A stretch of DNA of 64,000 bases from Dactylonectria macrodidyma (Eukaryota; Ascomycota; Sordariomycetes; Hypocreales; Nectriaceae): NCBI GenBank assembly GCA_020744425.1, contig JAGMUV010000028.1, positions 744,001-808,000 on the forward strand. Direction: 5' to 3'. Positions within the stretch are counted from its first letter, which is position 1. The number at the start of each line of letters is the position of its first letter. The translations under genes were made by a program, and so were the position numbers. Shown here piece after piece: positions 43,503-55,225 of the stretch. The notes beneath the pieces are model-generated. The model saw only the letters and a list, made by a program, of their open reading frames with translations, had not been told where the DNA came from and did not search any database.

Positions 43503-44152
43503 TTATGTAATGCGTCTTTAAAGTTAAGGTTGATTATAGTAAAAGTAGAAGGAAAAGCGGAGTATATGAAAATGTGTCATAACTTTTAGACCCCTACTAT
43601 ACGCCTTAGCAGGCTATATTTATATCATTACTATTAGATCACTCACTAAAATCCCAGGAAGGATACTATTTATAGCAGAGGTTGGGGAGTTAGAAAAGGA
43701 TGTGCTAGAATCCCGGCCATCTAGGCTCAAGACCCACAGAAGTCCACATTTCAAAGAGTAACATAATAGTTACATTATTGCCCTAAATGCCGATTACCTT
43801 ATTCTAAATCATCCCACAATCATTAAGGCTATTCAATTTAATCTATAATTAACTAAGCACATAGGAATATATAATAATAACGCAACAAAGCGGGCTAGCA
43901 AATATTGCAACGCCTGCTCCAAAACCTTAAACTAATAAGACTTACTAGCTATATCAGGAAAACAGTGCTTATAACACTATCTATCTACACATACACGTTA
44001 TTTTAGAAGACAAGTCTTATTGCAGTTAAGCGTCAGCGGAGACGGTTAGTGCAGGGTGTCTGGTCCAGGATGGAGAGGCGTGACTTCAAATATAAATGCC
44101 AGCGCGCTATTATCAGCCGCCGCATTTTGCCAGTGCGATGGACCATGGAATC
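43503..44152 (+). repeat. segmental repeat, copy B (RIP-changed)
   Basis: This 650-bp copy of 13044-13700 differs mostly by G-to-A and C-to-T changes in favour of A and T, often in TG/CA contexts. Its Tc1 terminus is changed to CCCCTACTATACGCC. It ends at GGAATC and runs into the LTR-like repeat. Confidence 0.85.
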
Positions 44153-44181
44153 TGGTGGATTCACCAGCTAAGCTAAAAGTT

Positions 44182-44328
44182 CATCTGATTGGGTGTGTAT
44201 GTTCTTGATTGTGTCAAGTCCCCGCTCTGAGTCCCTGTACACCCTTTATGCTAAAGTAGCTAGAAGAATATTACTATAACAGTCACACGCCATATACACG
44301 CCCTGCTACCCAAATACACATCGTGACA
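44182..44328 (+). repeat. LTR-like dispersed repeat, copy 2
   Basis: Matches 24582-24730 and ends at the same TGACA. Followed about 250 bp later by the hAT-tail repeat, the same order as at 24.6-25.0 kb. Confidence 0.5.
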
Positions 44329-44576
44329 AATTGTTAGATTGTGGCTGGGTAATGCATCAAGGAGGTTATTCAGGTATCAGAATACCGGGATATCTGCATC
44401 TATGACTCAAGATGATAAAAAAACCCCGCTCTAGAGGAAAATGGAGATGAGAGTCAACAAGAACAAGAACAACAAGAACAACCAAACATATCATCAAGAA
44501 TTGATCTACATTTATCTGGCTATCCCTAATCTTTACTAAAGACACACCGCGTATCCAACACTGAGTCATAGGGTGT

Positions 44577-44716
44577 GAGATTGACCAAGAAACCCCTCAT
44601 AGAAAAAGAGGGGGCCGGAGGGATCCTAGATCATACACACATCAATACAATCATCTTTGGGCTCCACTGGATTAGCCCACATCATCCTGATCATCCTAGC
44701 CGTATCGGATCCATCA
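44577..44716 (+). repeat. hAT-tail repeat, copy 3
   Basis: GAGATTGACCAAGAAACCCC begins the copy, which continues through AGAGGGGGCCGG and AGCCGTATCGGATCCATCAG. It is close to 37281-37410. No transposase adjoins. Confidence 0.6.
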
Positions 44717-45279
44717 GCTGGCATAAACGTCCCGGACGGTCACGACAGGGGGATCACTCCAATCGGAACTCTCGTTAGTGACGATACTTGTACCTCGACG
44801 GTGACACCCGGAAGCCCGTTAATGACCTTGTCGAGGGATTTCCCTCCGGTGTCAAATAGCCAACCCCAGCTAAAAGACGCTTTTACAGAATGTTCCACAG
44901 ATCACAATCTGATCCCACACTGGGAGTGAGCCTGTCGCTCCTGCGAGCCTATCCACTCCAGTGATCTGTTCGATCGATTCGGTCGTACAGGGCCCCCGAT
45001 TGCAAGATGTTGTCTGGACAGCTAAATATGTCCCATTTTTAAGGCCAATCAAAGTCTATTTCTACAAGTCTTCAACACCGTCTCTAGCGACTATTATACC
45101 TAACTCTGAAAGTGACTAAAGAGAAAGACTCTAAATACGGACTCGAGGCAGGGCTGTGAAAGATCGCGCTCTCCCAATCACGTCACCTCATAATAGCGAA
45201 GTACGCGACGAAGGAGAGTCTTTCAGCATACATTTGCGCCGGATTATCTAAATACCCTTGAGTGCAATTATTGTAAATC
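44717..45279. other. intergenic, no feature seen
   Basis: About 560 bp downstream of the DUF7053-like gene. No supported feature. Confidence 0.5.
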
Positions 45280-45843
45280 TTAAACTGGCATTTTAAAGTA
45301 ACTCCGAACTAATTCGTCCATAACCCCTTGACAAAGCTGGGTCATAACCTTAGGAGCATACCATGAAACAAATGGCATTAAAAGCCTACTAGCCTCGATG
45401 GTGAGGCCTGCGTGGAGCTCCCACTGCTCTGCGGCGTAGGTTGTTGAGCTAGAGGTGGTATCGGAGCCTGTAGGCGACATGCCATCTTGGCGCCGACGAA
45501 CGGTCCACTTCGTCCAGGAGATTACGCCAGCAGCAGTGCTACCGCGAACTCGAATACCATCAGGAGTGCTCTGATAGACTGCGGGCCATCTGGAAACCTT
45601 GGTGAGGCCGGGGGCGAGATGGATGACCTCGTCGACCGTGTACGCACGTACAGTCTCATCCCAAGGCCCGAAGAATGGGTCATCGGAAATAAGGGCAGGG
45701 TAGGCAGGGATTTCGTAAAAACTGATAAAGTCGGGAACCTGGGTCATGGTTGGTATATAGGTCTGGAGGAAGGCAAGTACGACATGGGAAGGAAGATTGA
45801 TGGGAACAGGGGCCACAGCTGATATGTGGCATTGCGTCCGCAT
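45280..45843 (-). CDS. DUF7053-like small protein
   Basis: From ATG at 45843 the 187-residue protein reads MRTQCHISAVAPVPINLPSH, then FLQTYIPTMTQVPDFISFYE, FFGPWDETVRAYTVDEVIHL, APGLTKVSRWPAVYQSTPDG and a C-terminal LLMPFVSWYAPKVM. It fits a fungal family annotated as DUF7053, with a shape suggestive of SRPBCC-type binding proteins (recalled, not tested). The frame is open upstream to 45915 but lies behind a plausible intron acceptor (CTAACTATTATAG), so that part is probably 5' UTR. No stops. A role in binding a small hydrophobic ligand is only a guess. Confidence 0.65.
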   Translation of the reverse strand: MRTQCHISAVAPVPINLPSHVVLAFLQTYIPTMTQVPDFISFYEIPAYPALISDDPFFGPWDETVRAYTVDEVIHLAPGLTKVSRWPAVYQSTPDGIRVRGSTAAGVISWTKWTVRRRQDGMSPTGSDTTSSSTTYAAEQWELHAGLTIEASRLLMPFVSWYAPKVMTQLCQGVMDELVRSYFKMPV

Positions 45844-46377
45844 TTCAAGATCAAAGTGTCTATAATAGTTAGATATGTATATCAATTGCAACAAGTAGAC
45901 AGTCTCTACCTCCAAGTAGGCGATTTCTGCGCTCGTGATCGATGTGGATTTTTCCTCCCTTTGCAGCGTCTGGCCGGGCCCTTGAGATTCCCAGGACCGA
46001 TATGAGACTTTACCGGTCGTATGAACGCCAATGAAAACGAACTAGATGTATTGTTGCCATGAATTGTGCGCGAGGCGCGGGTTCATAAATAATATACGAA
46101 AGATGCAGGTGTGTGTCTGTGCAGCAGCCTGCATGTGGCACCTAAAGATACGTTTTAGGTGGGCCGCATATAAGAGCACGTGACCTTAGGCTCGTCCTGG
46201 ATCCCCAATATCAAGCCATGCCTTTGAAGCGATATCGGCGGATGGATTGCTCTTTAGTTCTTCAGGGATAAGGATCTGCGACCAATGACATTTAGAGTCC
46301 TGGCAAAAACCGTGCGACCATCGGACGGACCATGAAATGACAACCCCGCTCATCTAGGGACCAAAAGATGCGGGGCA
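45844..46377. promoter_or_regulatory. upstream region of the DUF7053-like gene
   Basis: Probably contains a 5' UTR intron (GTAGAG..TATAG near 45860-45905). No other specific element is recognised. Confidence 0.3.
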
Positions 46378-48654
46378 CCTGGGGGCTTGACTAAGCAGAC
46401 TCCGCTAGCTTATGCCGCCCCTCCCCTCACCAGAGAGGGGGTTACAATACCCGTATTTGCGTCGCATGTGTATTCACCTTTTTCAACATCACTAATACAT
46501 TTGAAGGCATTCCCGTTGTCACAGGCAGAAAAGAATTATATCACTACGTAGCTGAGAATAACATCTAATACATATTCCAAATTGGGTCATTTCCCTCAAG
46601 CGTTGGTGTTGTCATTGTGCGATGAGTGCAGCGGTCATTAACGCTGCCGCGACCGTGGCACGGCAATTTGGCTGCCGCCGATCTCAATTCCGGATGCACC
46701 TTCCTCGTCACTGCCTCTCTCACGAAGCCTCGTATTTGCAAAGGTTCGGCATTTCGAGCCTGTCTTGGAGCCTCTTCTTCTTCAGCTGTTTCTTCATTAA
46801 CCGGGGCATGTTGGATGTTGTAAATACGCCGTGTTGTAGTCTCAATCCGTGCAGTTGTGATGATCTTGATAGCATCACTATCTGAGTCATCTGTGAATGG
46901 CAATGGCGGCAGGGAGATCGAAGAGCTGACAGAGATGTAATCATAGTTGAAATCTTCGTCAAGCTCGTCAGCCTCGTCACCTTTGTCAGCCGACTTAGCA
47001 TCCTGTGCCTCTTTCCAAGCAACTACCTCAGGGATAGCTGTGAGGTTAGGCAGGGGGTGTATTGACCATAGGAACGCCCGCCTTTCCTCGTCAGCTTCCT
47101 TCCATTCCTGTGATAATGCAGCAATAGCTTCAGCTTCTTCTGGCATTTGATAACTATCACGCATTTCCTGCAGTTGAGCCGCTTCTGCCGCAACTTGGGC
47201 TGCCTTTGCTATAACAGCTGCTCGGCCTCGAGGTCTCGGCCTAGGAACATCGTCTTTCCGCAGAGCCTCATCAGCACGAAGCGTGCGAAATAGCTCACGT
47301 TGCATACGGGCTTCCCTCCTAGAGAGGGCGTTCTGTTCCTCATGACTGCGGGAGTCGACTTTCTCACGTAGTTCTTTGAGGGTGAAGGCACCATCGGCAA
47401 CTGGTATCTGCCGGCGTCTACGGGTGCGCCGGCCTTCTAATTTCATCCATTCTCTCTGCAAAGTCAGGGTCTTCTTATGAACTGACTGTGTAATGATCGA
47501 ATAGTCCAAAGCAGCTTCTGCATGTGAGATAACTGCCCGGGTCGAGCTGCTTAGGATGTGTAACTTGTCCCGTATTTGATCCAGGCTCTTCTTGGCCTTC
47601 CTCGGCGTGACAGCGTTGCGTTGGAGGAACTGAGGTAATAAAGGCTCTTCCTTTTCCTGTACTATGTGACGAAGTGGTCCGAGAATAAGCTCTGGGTTCA
47701 GGGGCATCAGACCGGACTTCTCGAAGCCCACATATATGTGACATGCCCTGAAGGCGGCACTGAACAGCCGGTTCCACTGGTTGAGGAAGTCATAGCGAGA
47801 TATCTGTGTGCCCCCAGCTATGACGAAGTCACTTAGAGCGTGCCGCTGTTCCTTTTTGAGATGCTGATAGACCCCAACGTCGAGGGGCTGAAGAAGGTGA
47901 CTTGTATGAGGCGGTAGCCGGAAAGGGATAATATCGAACATATGACAATACCAGATAAAATCTGGGTCTTCGTGGGCGGAGAAGCCGTCCATTAGAAGCA
48001 GCCTGTAGATTGGATGCGTTTTTCTAGTCTTTTGGGAGGCAGCAAATGCGATCTGATGATTCTAAGTCTCCCTCGTGAGGTTGTGGCCGTATCCGAACCA
48101 TGATTCGATAGTGAAATTATCAAAGTCGTCACTTCTAGTAAAGGAGTGATAGTTGAAGTGTTATAACCACTGCCGGGCCCGATGTGCGTTATTAAAGCCG
48201 GTTAAAGTGTGTGTCAGGACCACATTCTCATTGATATCAGCCATGACATATTCCTCTAGTATGACCTTTGCTGACATGATGAGAAAAGACGGAATTGCCT
48301 GCCTAGCGGCACTGGCTGAATCCACAGCTGTTATAGACTCCTTGTTGCCGGGTTGGAAAGTCACAGCCCGAGTGTTCTTCTTCAGTCTGGTTGAGAATAT
48401 CTTCATGCTGCTATTAACCCACCCAATCTGAAGGGGAGTCTTATCGAAATTCCAGAATTGGCCTTCTTGATCCCTTTTTCTGTCATAATAGCTTCAAATT
48501 TGGTGCGAATTGGGCTTAATTTGACGATGTTGGATTATATAGAGGTTTAAAAAGGTGAATATACATGCGACGTACATACGGGTATTGTAACCCCCTCTCC
48601 GGTGAGGAGAGGGGCGGCCTAAGCTAGCGGAGTCTGCTTAGTCAAGCCCCCGGG
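46378..48654 (-). mobile_element. pogo-type DNA transposon with internal deletion
   Basis: Terminal inverted repeats about 107 bp long: the left end starts CCTGGGGGCTTGACTAAGCA and the right end (48548-48654) is its inverse with about nine differences. The right side is bordered by TA (48655-48656); the left by CA (46376-46377), probably a mutated TA. The interior holds a transposase on the minus strand that begins only shortly before the first catalytic Asp. Confidence 0.85.
46565..48491 (-). pseudogene. pogo/Fot1-like DDE transposase lacking its DNA-binding end
   Basis: One minus-strand frame runs WNFDKTPLQIGWVNSSMKIF (first catalytic block, FDE changed to FDK), then DINENVVLTHTLTGFNNAHR, a TAA at 48161, HSFTRSDDFDNFTIESWFGY, a TAG near 48062, and then 475 open residues. 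These include LLLMDGFSAHED (second Asp) and PPHTSHLLQPLDVGVYQHLK (third Asp), followed by a long charged, coiled tail. The N-terminal CENP-B-type helix-turn-helix (about 150 residues) is absent; the inverted repeat starts immediately. Two stops and an altered catalytic motif make it inactive. Confidence 0.8.
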
Positions 48655-48711
48655 TAAGTTACGCATGGTCTATCAGAGATTACTTAGAACTAGCAAGACT
48701 ATAGGGTGTGG

Positions 48712-48876
48712 CTATCTAAATTGTTTTGCTTTAAAATTAGATAATGCTTTTATCGCCCCTAAGGTTTCTGTAGCCTCCTGGATTTCTTCGCACAGCTCCC
48801 TAGAAGTATCCTCAAAAAACTTTTCCAGTGGCTGGGCGAGATGAGGGTCTGTCCCTGGGAGGACAGCGCATGCCAT
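48712..48876 (-). pseudogene. short coding remnant, unknown family
   Basis: A 54-codon minus-strand frame reads LAQPLEKFFEDTSRELCEEI, then QEATETLGAIKALSNFKAK. It looks like an amphipathic helical domain, as at the N-terminus of fungal NLR or Ses-type proteins, but is too short to assign. Confidence 0.25.
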
Positions 48877-50656
48877 GCTAAGGGTCAAGCGAGGAGTATC
48901 AGCTTAAGGAGTCTCTATCCAATGGAATATGGGATAGAACACCTTAACAGTTTTACTTGAGAACAACACCACAAGAGGAATGGCACAGGCCCCTCTTGGC
49001 GCATCGTGTTATTAAAAACACAGTTTCACTTGAGGGATCTCTATCCAATGGAACACGGCATAGAACATAGGCACTGATTGGGGAGTGTAACGCGTTATGT
49101 ATCCCCGTAACTCGGAACCATTAATCGTGTCGATGGGTCTTGGCAGCAACTTCTCGCAATAGACAGATCTTGTCGTGTCTTGTCAGTTTTTTTCGGCTTA
49201 TATGCGCGCGTCTTGCACGTTTCGCGACTGATCTGCCTTGTCGCGGCTGACCCGCCTTGTCGCGACCGAAGCACGCCGCCCCTCAACAGAGATACACTTT
49301 GAACACACTTAACGGGACGTTCTAGCCCGAACGATCATATTAAAAGGACGCTCGTATCCGCCCACAGGTAGCCAGATATGTCCAGTTCCCTACGTTTCCT
49401 TTAACGGATGTCGACCAGAGTCACCATGAAAAACCACCCGGGCGTCGAAGTGCAAGGCCAATTCACCTCCCTGCATCCACTTTTCGGGATCTGGTGGCTG
49501 GACTTGCAATCAAGTGGCCACACATACCATGGCATAGGGACTGGGAACACCTAAATTGCACAGCTAAGGGACTAGCCTCCCACCTGCACCGCCTTGTGCC
49601 TGGGTGCGACCCGCTATGAGGCAGCTTTTCAGTTACCAGTCACAAGAGCCCTACTGCCTGGCTCTACTGGTCAGGTGGCCTAGAACATTGCTGGTGCTTT
49701 CTGCTTTGGCTGGTTTCCCCGCCTGGGATGACCCTGGATGAAACAGCCCCGCACTTATGGACGCCTGGAAATGGGACGCAGGGGGGCCAGTCTCTCTATC
49801 TCAACTCGAGGTAATGAGCCGGTGTAGGGGCTACAGAGGAGGCAGGCGGCTAGTCCCCTAACGCGAGCTTAGTCTGGATGCTAGTGAGAATGTTATGCGT
49901 TGGTTGGGGAAACTGGTAGCGTTGACAGCGACTGTGCTTGAAGAGTAGTCCCGCTGCAAGTGCCCATCTTTGGGACTCGTCGCAGACCGTCTGGTCGTGG
50001 AACCTTCACCCTTTTCTGCTTGGAGGTTAGAATTACCCTCAAGGGCATCGTCACCTTTTTCTCACAGCATCCTGAGGGCCAGCCATTGACATTCAGTCAC
50101 CATTGGATCGTCGGCCATGGATCAGTCCAGAATCCAAAACTCTGGTCCACAACTGACTTCAGGTCCTTAATCCTGCGTATTTGCAATCGCGGTTAGAAGA
50201 TAGCCGGGGGGAGTCGGTCTCATAGGCTTCTATCTCCTTACCTATTGTAGATTGCTACATAATTTCTTAAGGTTCAGTATCTCATGCTTGTATCTAGCGA
50301 AGGGCTAAGACTTTCTGTAGGGTGACAGACGTTCTGGCGCATTCGGTTGAGGATCTTAAAGTAATATTTTTATTATTGTTATTGAAATGAAAGTCTAATA
50401 AGCCATAAGACTTAGAATGGATGCAGTGAATCGAATATAACCCGCTAATATGCCTGAACCCTTACTAAAACCATAATCTAACCCTAGCCTATATGCTGAT
50501 GTTTGTCTACTACTAATAGAAGGTAACTTCATCAATTTCATTCCTAGATGGACACTATCTAGCAAAGCAGATTATCTAAAAGGATATCAGAATCTGGCAG
50601 ACAGTGCTAAAAAGCTTGCTTATCTAGCAGTAATCTTTTGAACTAAACGAATAGCT
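48877..50656. other. unassigned, no supported gene
   Basis: Includes a direct repeat (TCTCTATCCAATGGAA at about 48912 and 49039) and CTTGTCGCG words near 49175-49265. Short open frames show no motifs. The last 350 bp is AT-rich. Confidence 0.4.
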
Positions 50657-51370
50657 TTAAAACTGGAGCATGAAGTGGCTGGAAAGGACGAATGGCACCT
50701 GAAGCTTCGAGGTTATACCTCCCTTGAGAAGCGAATAAGCTCTAGATATAGACTGTGCATTATTGGTACTATCGCTGCTATAAACTCCTAAAGAGACTTC
50801 CGCTGTTGCCGTCGGATTGATGCAGGAATTGATTTTATATTGCTGGATGCATATGATATTCATGCTGTTAGGAAGCGGTACTTCATTCTCGGGTAGGTAG
50901 GCAATAGCTGTAGTGTACGCCTCTCTATAGACGTCTGTGCTGGATTTCGTTGTCATACTGGTTGGGGTGACTTGGCCGGCTATCTCGGGAGGAAGGTCGA
51001 GCGTGACTTGAGTTGTCACAATGAAGGGTGTTGGACATGATGATGGAGTAGTGAAGATAACTTCCTGCCTGTACACTGTGGTCACATCGCTGGCAGTCTG
51101 AAAATCCGAGGAATTAACGTCGTCCAGGGAGTAGATTACCTGGACGACTTTAATGTGGTCGACAGCCCTCGTCTGGGTGGTTGTGGTGAACGGTTTGCCA
51201 GTTGGATCCGCGCCAGACTTCAGCGTCCATGTAGCGGTTTTCTTGAGTGTGCCCCTCATGTTGGTAGGTCTGTCGCCCCATATCTCGGTTGTCGCCGAGA
51301 TGGCGTAAGAGACCGTGGCAGTCCACGGGTCGCTATAGACCGTAATCGCGTGGACAGATGTCGCCAGCAA
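50657..51370 (-). CDS. putative secreted Thr/Ser-rich protein, 5' end uncertain
   Basis: The frame encodes about 237 residues from LLATSVHAITVYSDPWTAT to a stop at 50657. It is rich in Thr and Ser and has few Cys, as in fungal surface proteins. Upstream the frame continues MNCLF, TAA, LVLRAFVAQYLLATSVHA: an ATG and a signal-peptide-like run broken by TAA at codon 6. Either that stop is a nonsense change (CAA to TAA), or the TAA is part of an intron branch site (TTCTAACTGG, acceptor TTGCCCAG at about 51376) and an upstream exon supplies the start. I cannot decide; no donor is convincing. Family unknown. Confidence 0.4.
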   Translation of the reverse strand: MLATSVHAITVYSDPWTATVSYAISATTEIWGDRPTNMRGTLKKTATWTLKSGADPTGKPFTTTTQTRAVDHIKVVQVIYSLDDVNSSDFQTASDVTTVYRQEVIFTTPSSCPTPFIVTTQVTLDLPPEIAGQVTPTSMTTKSSTDVYREAYTTAIAYLPENEVPLPNSMNIICIQQYKINSCINPTATAEVSLGVYSSDSTNNAQSISRAYSLLKGGITSKLQVPFVLSSHFMLQF

Positions 51371-52846
51371 ATACTGGGCAACAAAGGCCCGAAGGACCAG
51401 TTAGAAAAGGCAATTCATAGCTATTAAGGACTCGAAAAGAATGGAAAGGGTCGTTATTGAAGCCTTCGCATAACAAAGGAAGAGAGGAAGAAACGAATAG
51501 AAATGAATAGTAGCTTCTTGCTTATACAGATTTAATACCTGGGGATCGACGGGTGTCTCCCTTCTTAAATGTGTTATATAGGCATGGAGGAGGTGAGAAC
51601 ATTCGGAATATCCCGCTATTGACACACCTACTTACTCCAAACTTGTGGTTCATAGTATGAGCTCCTGGGCTTAGTGATTGCGGCTGTCCCTCTTGCCTGA
51701 ACTAGCGCTTTGAATCCCACCCTAACGATGTACCTAACGATATACCGAAATGACTTGGAATTTCCTTCAATTAAATCTATACCACTTTGGGACCTTGTAT
51801 GTAGGCAGATTTTGCTCACTACCTACAGCCAGGCAGGGCGGGCTGGATTGCTTCCAGCTGGCGTTTGGACCTCTACTTCAGGACGCACGCATATACAGTC
51901 GGGCGTTAACTAAGATTAGTAGCGTACGGTAGCGTGGAATAAAAGAAACGATTTAGTCAAGCTGATGATCAAGGGGCGGCGACCTAAACCCATGGATGTC
52001 TCGGACACATAAGCTGGAAGTAATAGTCCCAAGTGACGGGATCAAAAGCGATAGAATTTACAAAAAAAAAAAAAAAAAAAAGGAGGAATGATATTTTAGC
52101 TGCAAATTGAGACTATTTCATGAATCAATCCAACGGTATTCTAGCTCCTATGATGATGTCTATATTATGGTTGCAAATGCGGATTTTCCCTTCTTTTTAA
52201 CCCTGACTCCCTTAGTCGCCTCGGCTTGACCCACCTGTTCCATCTGGCAGGTTGTTTATTTCGCCTGCGCCCGAGTTAGATTTGATGTCTGTTGACATCC
52301 ATACCCTTGAAGAGGAGTTTTCAGGGGGGGTTCTTAGGACTTATTCTTGACGGCAATCGCGCTTAGGTAAATTCGTAAGCTGGAACTCGGCTTTGTAATT
52401 AACGCTGGTGTGATGTCACACTGGTGGGATAATCCGTAGCTATCTTGGCTGTCTGGGGCTTGGACTCAGCAGGGCAGGAAATTCCTACTTCATGTCACCA
52501 AACACGTGTCTATCCGCGCTTCTACCTAGATACCCCTTTTCAAGCATCTTTGTCTTCCTTTGAAGGGAGGCCTCGAATGATTCCAGGTTGGTTTATCAAG
52601 AATATTCTTCAAAGTCATGGCGTGTACTTAAGACGCCCCCACCATGATATACCCCTACACACTCGTTCATTAAAGCTCTTTTGCGCAAATCAGTAGTGGT
52701 TTGCTTCTTCTGTTAATTTCAAGCCCCTCGTGTCTCATATGAATAGCAACGGCAAGAAATAAAGGACCCGAGTGGGGATTACTAAAGGGCGCGCGTATAA
52801 TGCCTCATCTTTGTCCAACTGACATGTAGGCCAGCGACAGGTCTCC
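51371..52846. other. intergenic, no supported gene
   Basis: Contains a 20-base A run (52062-52081). Open frames at 51710-51932 and 52445-52696 have no recognisable motifs. Confidence 0.4.
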
Positions 52847-55100
52847 ATGGACAAAGTCGTCTGTCGAATTCCCGATCTCGACATAACAATTATCCAAGGT
52901 ACTCGACTCTATATCGACGTCGCGTTGCGCGTGTTCCTCCATGAGCCTGTCGAGCAACTTTTGTCAATGAGATGTGCTATGACCTAAGACATAAGGGTTA
53001 AGAACCTGACAGAAACGCTTCGATCGGCCTGTGGAGTGTAGGCTAAGCCCTAGAAATATCACACAGCAATTCTTGCCTCGCCCCAGTATTACTAGGGCCC
53101 CGGATGGGGACGTTCGAGGATCTTCGAGCACGACGATTCCGCGCCCCTTCTTCAACGAGCGTCTTGGGTACGATGTGATTTCAATCAGGTCTCGTGTTCT
53201 TTCTGTGAGATATGTGTTTTCGAAAGATGTGAAAGCCCTGGACGACCTATCAATTTCCTCCAGGAGTCGTTCAGTGCTATCTAAACAAAGGACGAACCCG
53301 AAGCGGTTTCGGAAGTTCGTCATGAATTTGACCCGTCGATTGAGGAAATTATTGACGAGGCGATCCGTTCTGCCACCAGTGACAGCGCAAGGGACAACAT
53401 CGACACGCCGGATCACACCGCTACCCCGAAAGCTATCTCCAATTCCATTCCCCCCTATCCTGACGACGAGAGAGCAGGTGACGGCGTCAAGACGCTTAGT
53501 CTTCAGAATGACACGCCTAAACGCGGCAGTAATAGTCAAGGTAGTATCCCAGAATCGCTATCCTAAGATAAGAAGCTTACAAGGACTGATAGAGATTGCC
53601 GTTGCCATAGAAAAAGACAAAGAACAGGGTATCTGTGAGATGTCTCCTAAACATACCATAGCCCCGGTGGCCACCCCTGGCTCCATTCCGGGCCGACAAG
53701 TTGATCTTGAAGATCTGGCTGGGAGAATGCCGACTGCATCCAAAAATGTAGTACCCCTCAATGCGCCGTTGCCATTGGTCTGGGGTGGTGAAGCGCCCGA
53801 AAAAGATCCTCGGGCGGCCTTGTCCGTCCTTACTCAATAGCCTCCCGCGGCAACGGAGGTTGAGAATTATTCCCCGCAGGAGGAGCATAATGACAGCACC
53901 GAGCATGGAGACACCCTGGAGGCTGATCATTGTGGGGACATTGTTGAATCTACCCCCACTGAATCGGGATTTGGGTATGCCTCTCCCTACCCAACGGATA
54001 CGTCTCTCTCGTCAGGCCCAACCACACCGTCTACGTCTCACTCGCCTTCCTTACCTTCAAAGGATGAGACGGTGCAAAACCCGATCCAGGCTCAGGCGGA
54101 AGGCACTTCGGGTCGGAGCGGCCTTGTACCAAGAGCCATGAATCTCAACCAACACGCAAGCAGCACTCAGGAACCTGAAGTCTGCTCTTCGGGGAAGCAA
54201 CCAGCTGATGACATGATTGGGGGCCGAGGCCGTTGTGGAGGCGATGTTGAACCTTGTTCTACAGGGTCAGGAGGCTCCCGTGCACCGACCCCTAGACGAA
54301 GAGCCTGGGGTTCATATATCCTCCATGGTGATTACTATGAGAGTGACGACGGCGACGGCGACGACGATGGCGATAACGACGAAAGGGGTCAACAGTCTCC
54401 AGAGCTCGACGGGGCCGACAGGTCAAGGCGATGCAGTGGGAGCGTTCCTATTGCGGCCTTGCTCGACGATGCCAAATACCGTCCTGCTCAGAGCAACGAG
54501 GACAGCGAGCGGGTTCATGGTGGCGACGAGGATGAGGATGGGGCTTATGGAAAGCGTCGACGCAAATGCCGTCGTTCCCATGAGCCCTTGGCTAGCATCA
54601 AGCGCCGTTGCTATGGGCATGCCACTCGCCAACGCCCACCGAACACCACACGATCGGTACCAAGTGATCGGACGCCAGTACCTCGCATGCTCAGCCCGTC
54701 CTCGTCATACACTACATCAGACGATTCAGATACTGGGCATGATTTTGCGACATTTCAGGAATGGCAACTTGACAACGTCATACTGAAGCGGGTTGTTCTC
54801 GATGGTGTAGCCACCTTTCAGTTACAGTTCGACTGCGACGTGTACTCGAAGTAAGACAACGCGGGCGATGCTATTCATGACTGGCGCCGCCGAACATTTG
54901 CAGGCTCGAAAGCCAAGTTCATACTGAAAGAAGATAGTTTCCTCCTTGAATTGAAGGAGGGCGAAGACGGCCAGTCATCTCAACAGCTCACCTGGTCAGA
55001 GATTTATCGGCGGTTCAACGCGAGATTTCCGGGTCGACGATCATATGGTTCTCTTCAAGTGCATTACTGCACGAAGTTGAAGGGCCGAGAGGAGCCTTAG
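52847..55100 (+). pseudogene. large unknown protein with Myb/SANT-like C-terminus, RIP-damaged
   Basis: ATG at 52847 opens MDKVVCRIPDLDITIIQGTR, soon followed by stops and frame changes up to about 53570. From 53580 one frame continues for 1.5 kb, through TAG at 53838 and TAA at 54852, to a TAG at 55098. It has a low-complexity acidic middle (ESDDGDGDDDGDND) and then FATFQEWQLDNVILKRVVLD. After the TAA it reads KEDSFLLELKEGEDG, LTWSEIYRRFNARFPGR and SLQVHYCTKLKG, which looks like a Myb/SANT helix-turn-helix. The two late stops fit CAG to TAG and CAA to TAA. It resembles a multicopy family of fungal hypothetical proteins; no function is known. Confidence 0.55.
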
Positions 55101-55225
55101 CATATGGTTAGCAGTATTATAATTTATAGATTTGTTGAACTTTTACTATCTTGGTTCCGCGTTTTGTGGTTTTGTAGTAAGTGACTGAAAACTTATGGTA
55201 CTAAAACACCCGATCACTAGAACCA

